64,000 nt of DNA, taken from contig OX485805.1 of NCBI GenBank assembly GCA_950295325.1, forward strand, positions 45,720,758 to 45,784,757, in the 5' to 3' direction. Under the pieces are notes generated by a model. It made no database searches. It was not told the origin of the DNA and was given only the letters and a program-made list of their open reading frames with translations. Positions within the stretch are counted from its first letter, which is position 1. Every line of letters starts with the position of its first letter. Origin of the DNA: Polytrichum commune (taxonomy: Eukaryota > Streptophyta > Polytrichopsida > Polytrichales > Polytrichaceae). A program made the position numbers and the translations under genes. Below are positions 25,041 to 41,310 of this stretch, piece by piece.

Positions 25041-26280
25041 TTGATGAAAGGATGCCAATGGGCTGACGAAGCACTGATGAACACCGACAGCCTACGCGAT
25101 CAGCATGCCACGTCCCCACCACCAATTCCACATCAGCAAATTATCCAATAAAAAGGCCCACCTGGCATATTTTGGGGCTATTCAACCCAAATCAATCATT
25201 GATCGCTAACTTCAAAGACCGAGGATCCCCAGATTCTTCCAACAAGTTTCTCTTAACGTAACGCACTTGATTTCGTATGCTGGCGTGGCCGGTGTTCGTG
25301 TGGATTCTCCGTCGGAATTGCCAACAATTGTGAGTTGGGTTGTTTCTCGTGGGTCAATTTGACACCTGAATTTGTTGGGATGGAATTTATTGCATCTGCT
25401 TTTTCAATGATGGTGTCACCCAATCTCTGAATTCATTTTGGCACACTCTGATTGCTTTACCCAAATTTTAGGTAATTGAAGGCTTCGTCCTTAAAAACAC
25501 CCGGAGTGGCTGGTAATTGAGATTTCTTCGATGAGAAGAAGTGAGAGTTGTTTTCGGATCTTATAAGGTGATTCCTACATCACAAACCTCTAAATCGATA
25601 TATCATCAGCACTCATTTCACATTGGTTAGTTTCAATCGCATCAACCTACACCATTGAACCCGTTGCTACCAAACATAGAGTTGCAATTTTGATTTGTTG
25701 TTTCTACATTCTGCAGTTGCAAGAGCTAAATGTAGGGCTGAAACTATGGGAGGAATCAATTTTGAATGAATCATCAGCTAAATCGTGTTGATTTAAACCC
25801 TGAGGAAAACAGTAAACCCTGAAGGGCTGGTATGTATCAACATTGTTTCTACATTGAACTCTGGTCACTTGTAATTAGAGATTAGTATGGTTATCACACC
25901 TGTCTTTACAAATTGGGCTAAACAATTGATTTTGTATTGTGGGCCGAGAATCCGTGTTGAGTTCTTTGATGTTTCTATATTGTGCAGTTGCAAGACCTAA
26001 AAGGTTGAAATTATGGGTTGAATCAATGTTGAGCGAATCATTAGCTAATTTTTTTGAGTTAAACCCTGAAAACATATTAAATCCTGAAGGGTTGGTATGC
26101 ATCAGCATTGACTCTACATTAAACTCTAGTCACTTGCATTTTGGAATTAGTATGTTTATCACATCTGTGTTCACAAATTGGGCTGAACATCTGTTTTCTT
26201 ACCGCAGGCTGAGAATTCGCATTGAGTTCTTTGGTGGTCGTTGGAACTGCGTAATTTTACCGCTTCTTTATGTTGAAGCT
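25041..26280 (+). promoter_or_regulatory. promoter and leader region of the enoyl-CoA hydratase gene, with tandem repeat
   Basis: A ~270-bp unit occurs twice in tandem, at about 25690-25965 and 25968-26245. Shared phrases are GCAGTTGCAAGAGCTAAA / GCAGTTGCAAGACCTAAA, TAAACCCTGAA and GAGTTCTTTG. Each unit carries an intron-like acceptor (TTCTGCAG, TGTGCAG, ACCGCAG), so the duplicates could act as alternative leader exons. No coding region was accepted here. Confidence 0.6.
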
Positions 26281-31726
<5,446 letters not shown>

Positions 31727-32532
31727 CTGTGTAGAAAAGTTCATTGCTTAATTTTGTACAGTGTAAAATGATACCAAAATGATACAACGAGAGGCCTAAT
31801 GGTCTTGAATTTAATTGTACTTAATCTCTACAAAATTGTATAGTGTTATATTCATACAATTCTTATGCTTTATTGAGTTCTTATAATTTCAATTGGAGTA
31901 AAATTCATACAATTCTTCTAGCTTCGATGCAGGCCTAATGTTCTTGTGGGTTTGCATGTAGAATGCTATTGTTTTGGTCCCTTGGTATCTATGTTGGTCT
32001 CTGGTGGAAAATGGGTTTGTAAGTCCTGCCCGTCTGCAAGTTGTGGTAACACAAGAAATCCCATAGTTGATTAACACATTCCTGAGATAGATTTGGGAAA
32101 AGGATTGAACATCTCACAATAATCAATGCAAATATCATCAGAATTTAGAACCAGTGACTCTGCTTTCCACCTGTGATTTCAACCTCAGGGCCATCCTGCA
32201 CATAAGGATTAAACAACCCATAGCTAGTGAGGTGTTAACTTTTCTAGAGGTAATTCGTGTTAAGAAAACAAGGTTTGAACATGGTTAACATCTCAGGCCA
32301 ATGCATTTGATGCAGTAGGGAGCCTTTGCAGTCGGATGGGAAACCCCCCTACGAGCTTTGTGGGTAAAAAATCTTAAAGGCTTGCCTTGCTCAGGTCCAA
32401 CCCTGTCCCACCCGAAAAAAGCCAAGAAGCAAAACCACGCGAAACAATTATGCTTAACATGACTTCTGGATATTTTAGCTACAAACTTGTCATATATAAA
32501 AACGTTTGTGTTCATCAGTGTTCCATAGTTGT
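31727..32532. other. 3' flank of the hydratase gene and intergenic sequence
   Basis: No further gene was seen. The first few hundred bases probably hold the 3' UTR. Confidence 0.4.
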
Positions 32533-32745
32533 TTAAGGGCAACTTCACACTATGACCAAGTACTGTGACCATGGAATTGTGGAGGGCTCTTGAAACTCAT
32601 CCAAAGGCCACAACCATGGAAATTTTGAAATTGAATTGTGTGTAGTCTAAAGATGTATGTGACCAGGTTCTAAACCGAATGCTTTTTCATAACCATCCTA
32701 GTCATGTGGGCCCTCCTATACAACAAATTATAGTAATTCAAATGT
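32533..32745 (+). repeat. short interspersed repeat, copy 2 of 3
   Basis: It begins GGGCAACTTCACACTATGAC and matches 1411-1640 and 34059-34275 through GTGTGTAGTC and the closing GGGCCCTCCTATACAACAAA. Confidence 0.6.
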
Positions 32746-32786
32746 TGTGAGCTTTTGAAGTGACACGGTCTTCCCGGTTTGTCTTA

Positions 32787-33991
32787 GGGCCAGTTCACAT
32801 GGGTCTCAAGTCCCACTCATGTTAGGGTAAGGTTCCATGTACCGGTTCCGGTTCATTTTTTGAAAAATAAATGGGTGGGCAGGTGGGAAAAGGGTGGTTT
32901 CATGTGCCCATCCCCCTCACCCAAGGACCGGTACCCCCCCATGGATGGGTGTCCCACATTGTATGTTGTGCAAGGACCAGTGCCAAAGGACCGGCAGTCC
33001 TAATGGTCAAAAGAAGGACATGTGCCGGTTAGAGGGCTATTTGCTCTTGCATCATGCACTCTTTGTACACTCCAAGCCCAGTTGTGAGAAGAAATGAAAA
33101 GGAAAGAAGAGATAGAAAATGATTGTATATTATATCGTTGGAGTTCTCATCATGAACTCATGGGAACATGTATCTCATAATGTTTTCAAGAATTTTGATC
33201 TTAATAACAAAAAATACATACAAAAATGCAATGTGATAGTAAGTGTTGGGTTTAATAAATATAATATAATATAATATTCAAATGTATAAGAAATCACTTA
33301 TAAACAATGAAGTATCACGATTTCAAGTGAAAGTAAAATATTAAAAAAAAAATTCCCATAGATGACATCCGTACCAACCTATGGACACCAAGAACACATA
33401 ATTTTAAATTCATTAAAAAAATATACATGAATTCTTGTACAAGTCAAATATCAAAAGTTAAATGATGACGACCCTCATTACTGGTCACCTTCACTAAGTG
33501 TGACATCTTGTTATTCATCAAATTTGGTAAGAAAGTAAGAAATCTAAATAAACCAGCACCCCACATAGAAGTACCCTTCCATTAAATGGGTGACATCACT
33601 CATTTTTTGGATGATGTCACCCGTTTCTCACTCACTTGAAAAATGGACTGGCACCGGCACATGAAACTTGGCCCTTAGCAAGTCCCAACATGGAGGCAAA
33701 AGTCCCAACTTTTGAGCCTCAAGAAATCATTCAAATAGTGTTAATTATTTTATGCAAAAACATTCATGGGACTTGTTTTGAGAGTTGGGTCTAGGTTTTT
33801 GCTTGACCTAACTCTCAACACAAGTCCCAAGTCTCACCTCCAGAAAGTGTGGCCATGTGGACATCCATGTCATAGTTGGGACTTAGGACTTGGGACATGT
33901 GTGAAGTGGTAAGTCCCAACTTCCATGCTCTCAACGGCTAAGATTGCATAGATTGACCTCAAGTGACTTGGGACCTTGTGTGAATTGGCCC
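32787..33991. mobile_element. PIF/Harbinger-type MITE, outer member of a nested pair
   Basis: Inverted ends are GGGCCAGTTCACATGGGTCT and the reverse of GGGACCTTGTGTGAATTGGCCC, flanked by TTA at 32784-32786 and 33992-33994. Its own sequence is only about 350 bp, because it is split by the element at 32825-33674. A decayed relative is at 6815-7100. Confidence 0.85.
32825..33674 (-). mobile_element. PIF/Harbinger-type MITE, inner member of the nested pair
   Basis: Ends GGGTAAGGTTCCATGTACCG and the reverse of ACATGAAACTTGGCCC, flanked by TTA at 32822-32824 and 33675-33677. Collinear in reverse with 23723-25040 minus the latter's nested insertion. Confidence 0.85.
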
Positions 33992-34058
33992 TTAGACCCA
34001 CTTTTTAGAGGTGGGGCTTGACACAAAATATAGTAAGCCATCACATACCAACTTCTTA

Positions 34059-34275
34059 GGGCCACTTTACACTATGGCCAAGGGTTGTGTCCATGAAATT
34101 GTGAGGGCCCTTGAAGGCCATACCGCGAAGACTTTGAAAGTGAATTTTGTGTGGTCACTGGCCCTCATGTGTAGTATAAAGACATATGCAATCGGGTTTT
34201 CAATCAAATGTTGCTTCATTAGTCAATTAGCTATTTCATGCTATTCACAGGGGCCCTTCTACACAATAAGTTGGA
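34059..34275 (+). repeat. short interspersed repeat, copy 3 of 3
   Basis: It begins GGGCCACTTTACACTATGGC directly after TTA and ends near GGGGCCCTTCTACACAATAA. This is the best-preserved copy of the family. Confidence 0.65.
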
Positions 34276-34801
34276 AAAAACCAAGTGTTATCTCCTAGTT
34301 TGTTGTTAAACCCATCTCTTTGAGATGGATTTGATACTAGTAATGTTTCATGTTGGTATACCATGAAACATCATCCATTGCATTTCATATAAACTCCATT
34401 CAATTTGTCTTAGTCCCTTAGGCCCTCAAGCTTTATTGTTGATGTGAAGTGAAGTGGGATGACCTTGGCATTTCCCACCAATAAGAGATTAACCTTGCTC
34501 AAGAATCCTCTTGATGTAGGGTGGGGTTTACTATCTACCTTGCAGCAACAAGCTTTTGGCTTCTTATTTACTTAACTAATATTTTTTGTCAAGTAGAGAG
34601 TAAATTTCACAGCAGGATTTGAACCGCCAACCACTCCATTTGGAAATGGATACCTCTCCACTATCACCTATTATTTTAGGGTCATCTCGGACTACCTTGG
34701 GTCATCTGTACTGCTATTATTATTTAATGTAAGTGGGCCTAAAACTAAATAATGACACTTTTAAACTCCGCACCCACTTCTACTAGGGTATTGAACAAGC
34801 G
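34276..34801. other. intergenic sequence
   Basis: Nothing recognisable apart from short AT-rich stretches. Confidence 0.4.
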
Positions 34802-35195
34802 ACTACACTAACTACTGTGTATTTAGTGTCACCAACTAATTCTATATGTCTTGCTCAATATTAATTGTGAACTGCCCGCGTAGTGTCACCAACACTAACT
34901 GTAAACCTAATGTTATCCTAGTGTCATCCTTTGTAGAATTTTTTTGGGCAATATTGATTTACAATGTTCAAATAATTGTGATGTACTGAGTGAGTTTTCA
35001 TCCAACTTTCAATTGTTTGTGACAGTATTTCATCACAGAAAATGATAGGATGCAAAAATATACCAAAAGTGGATGAAATTGTTAGTTAGTTGGGTTGACA
35101 ATGTTTGTACTCTTATTCATGAGAAGCATCGTTAATAAAGTTACGATAGTGACATAAAATATCACATGACACTAAATACAATATTTTGGTGTAGT
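34802..35195 (+). mobile_element. MITE with ACTACACTAA terminus, second family, copy 2
   Basis: The left end ACTACACTAACTACTGTGTA is inverted at the right end (reverse of CAATATTTTGGTGTAGT). The flanks ACAAGCG (left) and ACAAGACG (right) look like a damaged 7-9-bp target duplication. Collinear with 21738-22140. Confidence 0.75.
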
Positions 35196-35207
35196 ACAAG
35201 ACGATCA

Positions 35208-35590
35208 AGGTAGATGGGCCTTAAACGGCTACTTATTTTTGACAAGCCTATTTCTCCTAGGATACGAAACACACGATTAGGATGACATGGTTAGCAAATT
35301 CAAACTGAGGCTACAACCATTGTCCTCATAAAATTTGGAGTTCATACATATAAATGTCTTGCTCATTACCAATGTGAAAATTAAGGTGATCATATAAAGT
35401 GATCGTACAAAATTTTATTTATTGTTGAGCTTAGAATGATGAATGTATTTTGAGCACATAGTCCTATCTCCTTGAAACACGTGTTTTTTTGGTATTTGTT
35501 CTTAAATCCACATTTAACCGCACACTGCTCAAATAAAGGTGTCCGATTAAGAAAAGAAATTGAAGTAGGTCCAGTTACCTTACCATGAAT
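35208..35590 (-). mobile_element. TIR element (family AAGGTAGAYGTGCC), reversed copy
   Basis: Starts AAGGTAGATGGGCCTTAAAC and runs through the family in reverse (TAGGATACGAAACACACGAT, TCTTAAATCCACATTTAACC) to AGTTACCTTACC. Confidence 0.7.
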
Positions 35591-35695
35591 ACAAAATTTA
35601 GGTCCTAAAAGACCTTAAGAATAAATATTGCACCAGTCTAGAGTACCAAGAGGATCCAACCCTCCAATTGTTGTCGATCAGTTACCTGTACAATA

Positions 35696-36395
35696 CAGTC
35701 TAACCTTGTTAATACGACACTCATTTATACGACACCCTCAATATTACGACACATTTTTGCGAGACCAAACTTTTTAGTTCAAAACTCCCTCTTTTATACT
35801 ACTGCGACACTTGATAATGCAACATTTAGAATCTCCATTTTTTCATATTAAAGAGGTAGTTAATGCTAAAAATCCTTACATCTATGTTATGTACATCTAT
35901 AATACATCCATTTTCACTTGGGAACTTCACTTACCATTGGGAACTTAATGAGAATTAGGGTTACTAGTGCAAAATGGACATGGTTAGGGTAAGTGACCTC
36001 CTGCCTAGTAATGTATGTTGCTAAACGTCATGCATCATTATTGTGTAGTTCTTATTAGAATACTCTTTATATTTTGATGTTAATGAAATTGTTAATCTTC
36101 AAAAGTTAATTTAGATAAGATGGCAGTTGCTAAGTTAGGTAGGTAACACTAAAAATCTTTCAAGAGTTCTTGAAAATATTTGTATTTGTTTGGAGTTATA
36201 AGTTATTATTTCATACCATCTATATTGCTTAAACTCATTGTATATATATTTTAAGCTCATAGTACTTATGTTTTCGTATTCGCTTGATGATACGACAACT
36301 TTATGCCATTTGCCATATTAATGAGAAGACGTCACCTCAATCATACGACTTTTTTTAGGGTTTCCAAAACGTGTCATACTAAAGAGGGAGAACAG
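35696..36395 (+). mobile_element. pogo/Emigrant-like element (Tc1-mariner superfamily)
   Basis: The left end CAGTCTAACCTTGTTAATAC with ACGACACTCATTTATACGAC repeats is typical of plant Emigrant/Lemi-like pogo elements. The right end, reversed, is CTGTTCTCCCTCTTTAGTATG. Both ends are flanked by TA (35694-35695 and 36396-36397), the expected target. The 700-bp body has no intact ORF. Confidence 0.7.
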
Positions 36396-36397
36396 TA

Positions 36398-36960
36398 GCC
36401 CCTTGTACCATGTGAAACCGGGAAGGTTGATGGGCAAAGCCGCCATTCTCTATTCGACTGCCGCCATAGCCACCATAAGTTGCGCCATTTCCGGAGAAAA
36501 CGCTTCAATATCCCTCCACGTTAAGGTAGAAATACCGAAATGGGTTAACCACCCTCTATCCGTGCACTAGACTGTCGTCATAATAGTGAAGTGCCATTTT
36601 TGAAATCGATCATGGTGAGGCGGCAACTTCAATGCGTACACACTTAGTGTAGCCAATGAGAGTCAAGTTTTAATGTATTCAAGAGGTAACCGGTTTAGGT
36701 GATGTTCTTTATGGAAAATGCGGATTACCGTGTTCGGTGTAGGGAGAATCTAGTGAACGAGTAGGGAGTTTGACAACTTTCCATTTTGAAAAATTGCAGA
36801 TTTTTTTTGTACAGGAGAGAATAATATGAAACAACTTGCATTCTTCATGAATCCTTCTTGTCTATCTTGGAAAATTATCTCATGATTGTAAGATCGTATC
36901 TTCAATGCGAATCACCTTATTTTCATGGGTTATGGTATTTCTACCTTATGTGCATCATCA
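36398..36960. other. intergenic sequence
   Basis: A GCC-rich stretch at about 36430-36500 (CCGCCATTCTC, CTGCCGCCATAGCCACC) has no supported reading frame. Nothing else was recognised. Confidence 0.4.
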
Positions 36961-36984
36961 CTGCAAATGACAACTGCATGATGG

Positions 36985-37655
36985 AATCCAAACACCAACA
37001 TGTTAGAAAGAAAGAAAATTAAAGATTTCTATCATGCTCTCGGGGGGGGGGGGCAGTGTGTTAAAAGTTAAGGATATAGGTGCGAACAACCACTATTTTA
37101 TAGGGGGGTATTACTTCCAATTTTTTTTTTCACATGCTATCATTATGTAAATTTCTACTTTGGGTTAATAGAAAAATGGCTTGCATTACTTATAATTCCA
37201 AATTACCTATTATTTCATACCCTATAGTACTTTAAAGATGTCCAGTGCCATTTTTGATACCCTATATTACTCTTAAGTCCATTTATAAATTTTTGCCCTC
37301 ATGTTTTTAAAATACCCTATCATTTGTTCGCACGTATATTGCTACTCCAACTAATGACTACCCCCCCCCCCCCCCGAGATCAACAAGTGCAAGTTTGATG
37401 ACAATGTTGGCTGAAAATTGCAAACTTGTTTTGAGTTCTAGTGGGAAAGAGAAGTAAATATTTCTATCACATAGCTTGGAATGAACAAGTGCAAGTATGA
37501 TGACAATGTTGGCTGAAAATTGCACACTTGTTTGAGCTCTAGTGGGAAAGAAAATTAAAGATTTCTACCATGTTGCTTGAATGAACAAGTGCAAGTATGA
37601 TGACAATGTTGGCTGAAAATTGCAAACTTGTTTGAGCTCTAGTGGGAAAGAAAGA
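36985..37655 (+). repeat. tandem repeat of ~105-bp unit, split by a poly-G/poly-C-ended insertion
   Basis: Units sharing GGGAAAGAAAATTAAAGATT, AACAAGTGCAAGTATGATGA and GACAATGTTGGCTGAAAATT occur at about 37380, 37485 and 37585, with a partial unit at 36990-37035. Between the partial and the first full unit lies an insert (37036-37378) beginning CTCGGGGGGGGG and ending CCCCCCCCCGAG. It contains GTGCGAACAACC and, near its other end, the inverse GTTCGCAC. Confidence 0.7.
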
Positions 37656-37699
37656 CGATTTGGATGTTGCCACTGTCATGAATTAGCCTAGTGTATTGT

Positions 37700-38024
37700 T
37701 TTCATTTCCGAGTTGGTCGAAGTCTATATGTAATCATGAAATGAGCATAACAAGAATTAGAGGACCCCCTGAAGAATACTACCTCCTTATGAAGGCAAAC
37801 ACTTTGAACGGGTGTGAACAAAATAACCGCCATCTATCTCTCCTAAGGGCAAGGCCCTAGGTTCCCATATGGTTGGTTGAGAATATCTGGTTCACTCAGA
37901 TACCCTCACTGTGATTGGGTGGATCATTGATGGTAGGGTGAACCATCTGAGTATTATTCCAACCTTAGGCAGCTTAACCTTAGAGTTCCATGGGATTTGG
38001 GTTAAGGCTTGTGATACAACCACC
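37700..38024 (-). mobile_element. 5S-rRNA-derived SINE, copy 3
   Basis: Minus-strand head: ACCCAAATCCCATGGAACTC, GTTAAGCTGCCTAAGGTTGG, AATAATACTCAGATGG; tail ATGATTACATATAGACTTCG. Less well preserved at box C than the other copies. It is followed by a GGAGAG-family MITE. Confidence 0.7.
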
Positions 38025-38029
38025 CTTAT

Positions 38030-38262
38030 TGTATACGACTGTACCACTCATTCTTCCAATATATAAAACTTGAAATAGTATGTAACGCAAAGGTTACTTT
38101 ATGAGTTCGTTTGACTCCGGAATTAGCTTTAAAGGCTACAAATTGGACTACTTAAGGTCATTTGAAATGAATTGGCGACAATCCTATAGGAAATCAAGTT
38201 TTTATGTTGGATGGATGAGAGGTAAAGTCCTACATGATAATTTCCTCTCTCTTGGAAAGGGG
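38030..38262 (+). mobile_element. TIR MITE (family GGAGAGAGAGTGAATTATCG), copy near 38.1 kb
   Basis: Shares TTGTATACGACTGTACCACTC, GAATTAGCTTTAAAGGCTAC, ATCCTATAGGAAATCAAG and CATGATAATTTCCTCTCTC with the 14.3-kb copy. Confidence 0.6.
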
Positions 38263-39650
38263 CCTAAGTCTCAAACACCAATTTGTAAAATCTAATTTTG
38301 GTAACACAACCCATTGAAGACATTGAGAAGTTATTGAATGCAAGTTGCATTACTAGCATAACAATGTTATGTGGGAGTGACAATATTCCGTGGAACCGTG
38401 ACACTATTCCACGGAATATTGCCAGTCTCACAAAACATTGTTGTGGATATGAATAATGTTATGAGATCAAATCTAGTCAATCATTTCACAAAATACTTCA
38501 AACCTGAACCCTAAACCCTAAACCCAAATGATTTTGATGTATAACGCACATGAAAGACAAATCATTGATTTATTTTTTGGGTCATGAATTGTTGCGGCCG
38601 GTAAGAGAGAGTGAGTTGATTCATGTGACCATGATTGAGGTACACATGCCTGACTCAAACACAACAATAATCTGGACACCTACATTTGAGTGGCATTTGG
38701 TTAGGTGCGGATCTAACATTTTACACCAAAAACACATGCATTCAAAAGAGGTTGGACTACGTGTTCAAATATGCTAACCACTCCAGGCTCAAGAATGAAC
38801 ATGATTGAGGGGGACCTATATGACCACTTAATGAGCACGAGAATGTTCACTTAGATGGCGAATAAGGCATAGCTCACACCCATGGGCATCTTTTCTTAAC
38901 ATTGTGGTTATTCTAACTACATGCACACCTGGCCCATTGTTAACTTACCTCATACATTAAGTCATCATTACTAGGTTAAGTTACTATGAGCTATAACGTA
39001 ACAACACAATTAACGCCTAACCTTGGTGGTTACTTCCCACATGCTTACTAGAACAGTTAGCTAGCTAAATTTAAAGACAATGGTAGTGACTAGTGACTTA
39101 GGAGTGATCACATGACATGTTGACGTGATGACATGTGGCAAGCAAGGTGAGTTTAATGATGGCCATGTGTGAATAGAAGTAGAAACCCACTCTAGATAGG
39201 TGACATCTTTGGTAAAGTTGCTTATAGGTGTGAATGAAATAACATTTAGGTTAAATTAAAAGCTAGGTTGTTTTACCATTAAGATTGGTAAGGCTAGCAA
39301 TTGCAATTAGAACTTACCCATAAGTGTGAACCATCCCTAAGATATTCATGTTAGCTCCAACAATAATGAGCCAAATGGCTACATGCACAATTTGGGTGTA
39401 GAGAGAAAACATAACATAATCTAGCTACAACTGTAGGTTGGATGGGGCCGGGAACAAGCCAAATTACTATTCGGAAACTATACCATGCTTATTCTCTCTT
39501 ACCATGAGATCCAACCTGATAAACTCGGGTGAAGTGTTGTCATTGAATATTATTAGAATGGAATGGCTGATAGTAGCTTAATAATGTTATGAAGTATTCA
39601 TCATCTAAATAAAAGAGGCATGTCCACCTTACCTTCCTCGATGCGTCGCA
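38263..39650. other. intergenic sequence with repeat fragments
   Basis: 38345-38440 contains a near-palindrome around ATATTCCGTGGAACCGTGACAC. Two and a half telomere-type units (CCCTAAA) lie at 38508-38525. A partial AAGGTAGAYGTGCC-family element is at about 38640-38870 (GTTAGGTGCGGATCTAACAT). No gene was seen. Confidence 0.5.
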
Positions 39651-39959
39651 CATGTTCACAATTCTCATGCTCTCCCAAGATTTAAGAGTTTTTTTAGCTA
39701 GGCTGCTAATAGGCAGGTGCACATGGCGCCGGTCCGCCCCGCTAGCCGCCTGGTGGAGGTCCACGTGGCCCCCCACGGTTGGCCAGCCGGGGGCGCGTGC
39801 AAATGCTCACATGTCAGGCGGGCGGAGAGCATCTTGTGCCTCTGCCTCCGCCCGATTCTGGCACTCGCTCTTTCCCGACCTTTTTTTTTCTTCCTTCATA
39901 TGTGTTTGTGAGTGTGTGAGAGAAAGGGGAGTTTGAGAGTGTTGTTGTTTTGCAGTAAG

Positions 39960-40910
39960 AAACTTGACAGGGAATTACCCAGCGGAGGGCGACGAACCTG
40001 TGGCTTCCGGATTGGGGCGGACAGTCCGCTTTGCCACCCTTGCCGGCGGAGCTCGATGAGATTCATCGGCTTCGCCAGGCGCATCAACTGATGGTTGCTC
40101 ATGTACGCGGCACCGATGAAAAGAAGCCTGTTCTGCAGAGCTTCGCCTGTCGTGGCCCAGTGCACAATCTTTCGGAAGTGTGGGTGCCCTGGGCCAGGGG
40201 GCCTGACAATCTTTCGGTTGCTCAGGAGCCTGCTCATGTGATTTTCATGATTTGTGGCGGAGGACGTGTGCCCAGAGGACAAGACGAACTTACATGCGTC
40301 TGGAGAATTGACAACAACGATTTTCCTGCCAAGAATGTATGGTGGTGGCGAAGAACTCTCCATACCTGCAATAATGGTGCACAAAACAATGTTGGCAAAG
40401 AGTTTGATGCTCGTAGACACAGCTTCGCTAGGGTTTAAGAAGCCAAGAAGCCAGTCCTCCAATGTCATATTTCTTTTCAATTGTTCTACACATTCATCAA
40501 GCTTTCTAAGGATACACTGTTCGGTGGTACTTGCTCTTAAAGTACTTCACGGGTTACATTAAAACTCTGAGGTCTCAACCTATCACCCTTCTTCAACCTA
40601 CAATGCTACCCAGATTGGTGGCCTATACACAGCGACAAGAATAGAGTCGATCAGATGAGTCGTGGAAAAATACGAGGAGTCCATCAATTAAGAAATGAGC
40701 ATCTACCTGATGAAATATTTGTAGAGGTAATTTTGTGCACCCTGTTTCAAAAATTGTGCGGTTTCCTTGATGATGGACAAAGACCAATCACCGTTTGGGA
40801 AATTCGTCGTCCATTTCCGTTGCAAAAATATGGAGAAGCTGGATGCTGCAAGGAGCAGCAGTGCACCACTACCCAAGTCAAAATGTCTATGGCTCCTACC
40901 CACATAACGT
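39960..40910 (-). pseudogene. cytochrome P450 5'-end fragment (CYP85-clan-like)
   Basis: Exon 1 (about 40704-40910) encodes a membrane-anchor stretch and then FPNGDWSLSIIKETAQFLKQ and YKYFI, with a GTAGAT donor. Exon 2 (from about 40415) resumes in phase with RYGEFFATTI and, after a frameshift, LGRKIVVVNSPDACKFVLSS. It continues with a helix-C-like segment (GHPHFRKIVHWATTGEALQN) to about 39970. The heme-binding cysteine region, I-helix and everything after helix C are absent. A frameshift also separates the likely ATG from the anchor in exon 1. P450s of this clan act on sterol-, terpenoid- or hormone-type substrates at the ER. This copy cannot be functional. A fragment of a TIR MITE (40893-40965) abuts its start. 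Confidence 0.65.
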
Positions 40911-41310
40911 ATGAGAAGTGGGTGTAGAGAGGAACATATATGAATAACACACGTCTACCTTAAATCTACAAGTGCAAATTACAAGCAGCTGACGGTGTGA
41001 TGGAAGTCTGAAGACGACCTGATAATAATTTGGGTAATTTATGTGAGTGCTCCCACCTCTGTAGCACGATAGGTGTGCAATTGCATCACTTATATATGTT
41101 CTTGTGGAAAGGATTAAGGTAGATGGGTCTTAAGTGGCTCGCTCTCTTGATCGGACCCCTACATTTGATTGGTACGTGGTTCGGTGAGGATCAAAGAGCA
41201 AACATCACAAGAACACATGGTTTAAAAGAGATCGGACTACGTCTTCAAATATTAATAACTACTCTACACTCAACAATGAACACGATTGGGAGGACCTCTA
41301 TATCTAGTTA
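40893..41310. mobile_element. fragments of the AAGGTAGAYGTGCC family
   Basis: A right-end piece (about 40893-40965, ending GTCTACCTTA) and a left-end piece (41111-41305, starting AAGGTAGATGGGTCTTAAG and reading to GGGAGGACC) are separated by 145 bp of unrelated DNA. Confidence 0.55.
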
